This document shows positions 62,055-64,000 of a DNA stretch of 64,000 nucleotides, in pieces. The position numbers were made by a program, and so were the translations under genes. This DNA comes from Notospermus geniculatus (taxonomy: Eukaryota > Nemertea > Pilidiophora > Heteronemertea > Lineidae), in contig NMRB01000231.1 of assembly GCA_002633025.1 (NCBI GenBank), positions 88,228 through 152,227 of the forward strand, in the 5' to 3' direction. The notes beneath the pieces are model-generated. The model worked only from the letters and a program-made list of their open reading frames with translations, made no database searches and was not told the DNA's origin. Positions within the stretch are counted from its first letter, which is position 1. Each line of letters begins with the position of its first letter.

Positions 62055-62286
62055 TATAGAGCTTGTGCAGGTGACGTCATCACAGAAAAATCCGCCATCT
62101 TGCTGGTCAAACTGACGTCAAGTGACGTCGGTGACCCACGTGGTGCAGTTTGTCGTCAGCGTAAGTGGAGTGTTGCGTCTTCAACCATGACGCGATCTGC
62201 ACATGGCACACTTTGTCGTTGACCGCCAGCATGGTGGACCGCTGATCAAACGTGACGTCATAATGAGCTGCTGCACAACCTCTATA
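62055..62286. mobile_element. MITE with TATAGAGCTTGTGCA ends, copy 2
   Basis: TATAGAGCTTGTGCAGGTGA at the left pairs with CTGCTGCACAACCTCTATA at the right. It shares with 11663-11845 the words TGACGTCATCAC, GACCCACGTGGTGC, TTCAACCATGACGCGA and GACGTCATAATGAGC. It is about 50 bases longer than copy 1. The following GGGAGTCCTCGCC resembles the end of the element at 18757. Confidence 0.85.
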
Positions 62287-63129
62287 GGGAGTCCTCGCCA
62301 ATACCATCCTCGTATTACTATAGGCCTCCTGGCAGTTTAATGAGTCCCAAAGCCTGCATTCATGGACCCGCTGCAGGGGTTACGGTAGACCTTTGTGGCA
62401 TAGCCGAAAGGGGTCCCTCGCCCACTGTCTCAATAGGTGTCACCAGTGCTTAAACTATTGAAATGAAAGTGACATCCCAGTCCTGATCAATTTCCACACA
62501 AAAGGCATCCATGAAAAGGACCTGATTTTGATGTGCTGCCCTCTATCGTAGCTGTGATCCCATATTGTACTCGTTATATATGTAGGGCCTCAAAAATATG
62601 GGCCCCGATGGTATTCTCTTGTGCATGTGTTACCTTTCAATGCAGCTTGGTGAGATGTAGCCTGGATAGAAAAGTTTGGTCAACTTTTTTAGCAGAATAT
62701 TCAATAAAAATGGACAATACCGGTATATTGTTTTCGTTGTTTCCCACCAAAATCATGTTCGCTGATATAGAATCTGTTGTCTGCAAATGCCTGGTGGTCA
62801 AAGCACTATTCCACGTTATCGATTTTTAGGAGATTATAGTTTTGTGTTTCTCCCCCAAGTTTTGACATGGTCTTTTGCGAAGAGACTGGAAACGGCTATC
62901 AGGTGATAGAGTAAATTGTTCTGAACTTCAATATTGCCGTACCATTTGATGCTCAATATCCACCCAGTTCATCCATATTGACATGTGCAGTGGCCTAAAT
63001 GCAGCAGAACCTGTCAGGTTATTGGCATTCGTGAGATTTTGTAACCGGCCTGTTAGGCCTACGAGGATGTTTTATAGCGAGGATTCTTCCATAGATAGCC
63101 TGTTGAACAACAGATGAATCCTTGCTGAA

Positions 63130-63300
63130 TGTGGTAACAGTGGAAACGATCTGCAGCTGCCACCAATGAGATCGAGGGTTCGATCCCCAGTCGTACATGT
63201 ACCAGCAGTTTTATGTGGTAGAGAAGGCGATCTCTCCTCAACATACCTAGGTTTCCTCCGGGGACTCCGGCTTCCTCCAAAGACTCCGTCAGTATGGAAC
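63130..63300 (+). mobile_element. SINE family A, copy 4
   Basis: CAGTGGAAACGATCTGCAGC, ATCGAGGGTTCGATCCCCAG (B box), TTTATGTGGTAGAGAAGGCG and TAGGTTTCCTCCGGGGACTC follow the order of 19873. It is truncated at the 3' end where the next copy begins. Confidence 0.78.
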
Positions 63301-63304
63301 ATAG

Positions 63305-63545
63305 CGGCTGTCAGAGTGGTGCAGTAGAAACGTCTAGCGCCTGTCACCTCTGAGATCCGGGTTCAATTCCCACCCAAACCCACCACTCATGTGCCAGAGG
63401 AGGTTATTCCCTTTGACAGCTCCAGTTTCCTCCAGGGGCTCTGGTTTCCTCCTACATCACATAGAGTATTGTCTAAAGAGGCAATAATGAGCCAAGTTAG
63501 GGCTGACGACTCTTGCCCCCCAAAAAAATTGAATGTATTTAAAAA
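63305..63545 (+). mobile_element. SINE family A, copy 5
   Basis: GAGTGGTGCAGTAGAAACGT, ATCCGGGTTCAATTCCC (B box), TTTCCTCCAGGGGCTCTGGT and TTTCCTCCTACATCACATAG, ending in an A-rich tract. It lies directly behind copy 4 in the same orientation. Confidence 0.75.
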
Positions 63546-64000
63546 GCATGCTGGAGGTCATGAACTCGATTGTGTATAAATCAGAGCCTTCCACAAAATT
63601 TCTAAATCACAGCTGAAAAAACCAAATTACAGCAGTAGACAAATAGACTCAGCCCAATAAAGGAGAATAAAAGGAAATTTCTTTTTAAAAAACCTCTGCT
63701 ACATGTGTGGTTGTTGACAAAGACAAGCGAAATTCAATGCTGGGATTCAAATCTTATGAAGATTGACAAAGTTTGAAGTCTGGAGAGATGCCATTGAAAT
63801 GAAGAAAAGAAAAGCCAAACATGGCCTATTGTGGATTTAAATGACTACATTATCGGATCTATTGAAAAAAGGATGTGCAGGGATAAAAGGAGGGAAAAAG
63901 GTTATGTAATCCATGTCTGAGGACTAAAATTTTTGTATGTGCCGGACTTGCCTCTTGTGATCCTTTTGGGGGGGGGGGGAGGGCATCTGGCAATATTATT
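63546..64000. other. Noncoding right edge
   Basis: A-rich sequence with a run of G near 63968-63979. I see no gene. Confidence 0.45.

Overview
This is a window of animal nuclear DNA. The genes are split by GT-AG introns, much of the sequence is noncoding, and short inverted-repeat transposons, tRNA-derived SINEs and minisatellites are abundant. The four recognised genes are metazoan, and the octamer TAGGCCTA recurs in clusters. The most likely source is a marine invertebrate, plausibly a deuterostome such as an echinoderm, hemichordate or cephalochordate. That placement is inference from style and gene content and is not proven. There are four gap or ambiguity sites: one 112-base N run (19283-19394) and single Ns near 13068, 35036 and 41707.

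Layout from 1 to 34 kb, the gene-bearing part: the 3' end of an unrecognised plus-strand gene (1-210); RPS13 on the minus strand (1229-3352, six coding exons, 151 aa); PTDSS2 on the minus strand (7397-13268, eleven coding exons, 474 aa); UBE2M on the plus strand (14415-16645, five exons, 182 aa), head to head with PTDSS2 across about 1.1 kb; and FUZ on the minus strand (about 19200-34016, eight confident exons plus a tentative ninth, about 421 aa), whose introns are full of repeats. Exons were joined by hand from splice sites, reading phase and remembered family sequences. The summed lengths agree with the human proteins (151, 487, 183 and 418 aa).

Layout from 34 to 64 kb: I found no gene I can defend. 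This half is a repeat field. It holds terminal-inverted-repeat elements of several families (37105, 37757, 43783, 44397, 46873, 50211, 56740, 58531, 62055), SINE copies (48268, 63130, 63305), minisatellites (41.5, 52.1-52.8 and 59.9-60.7 kb), a 155-bp tandem repeat (49.1 kb) and a diverged 300-bp duplication (54.9 and 57.5 kb). An unrecognised 182-codon ORF lies at 50523, and a possible terminal exon lies at 58010.

The four genes act in unrelated housekeeping or developmental processes: ribosome, phospholipid synthesis, NEDD8 conjugation, and planar polarity with ciliogenesis. They show no shared pathway. The most notable points are a GC-AG intron in PTDSS2, a FUZ locus interrupted by an assembly gap at a splice donor, small transposons that carry CRE-type TGACGTCA palindromes to several places, and a 274-bp element with near-perfect ends whose interior is built almost entirely from GTTACG/CGTAAC words. 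I saw nothing resembling a new multigene system.
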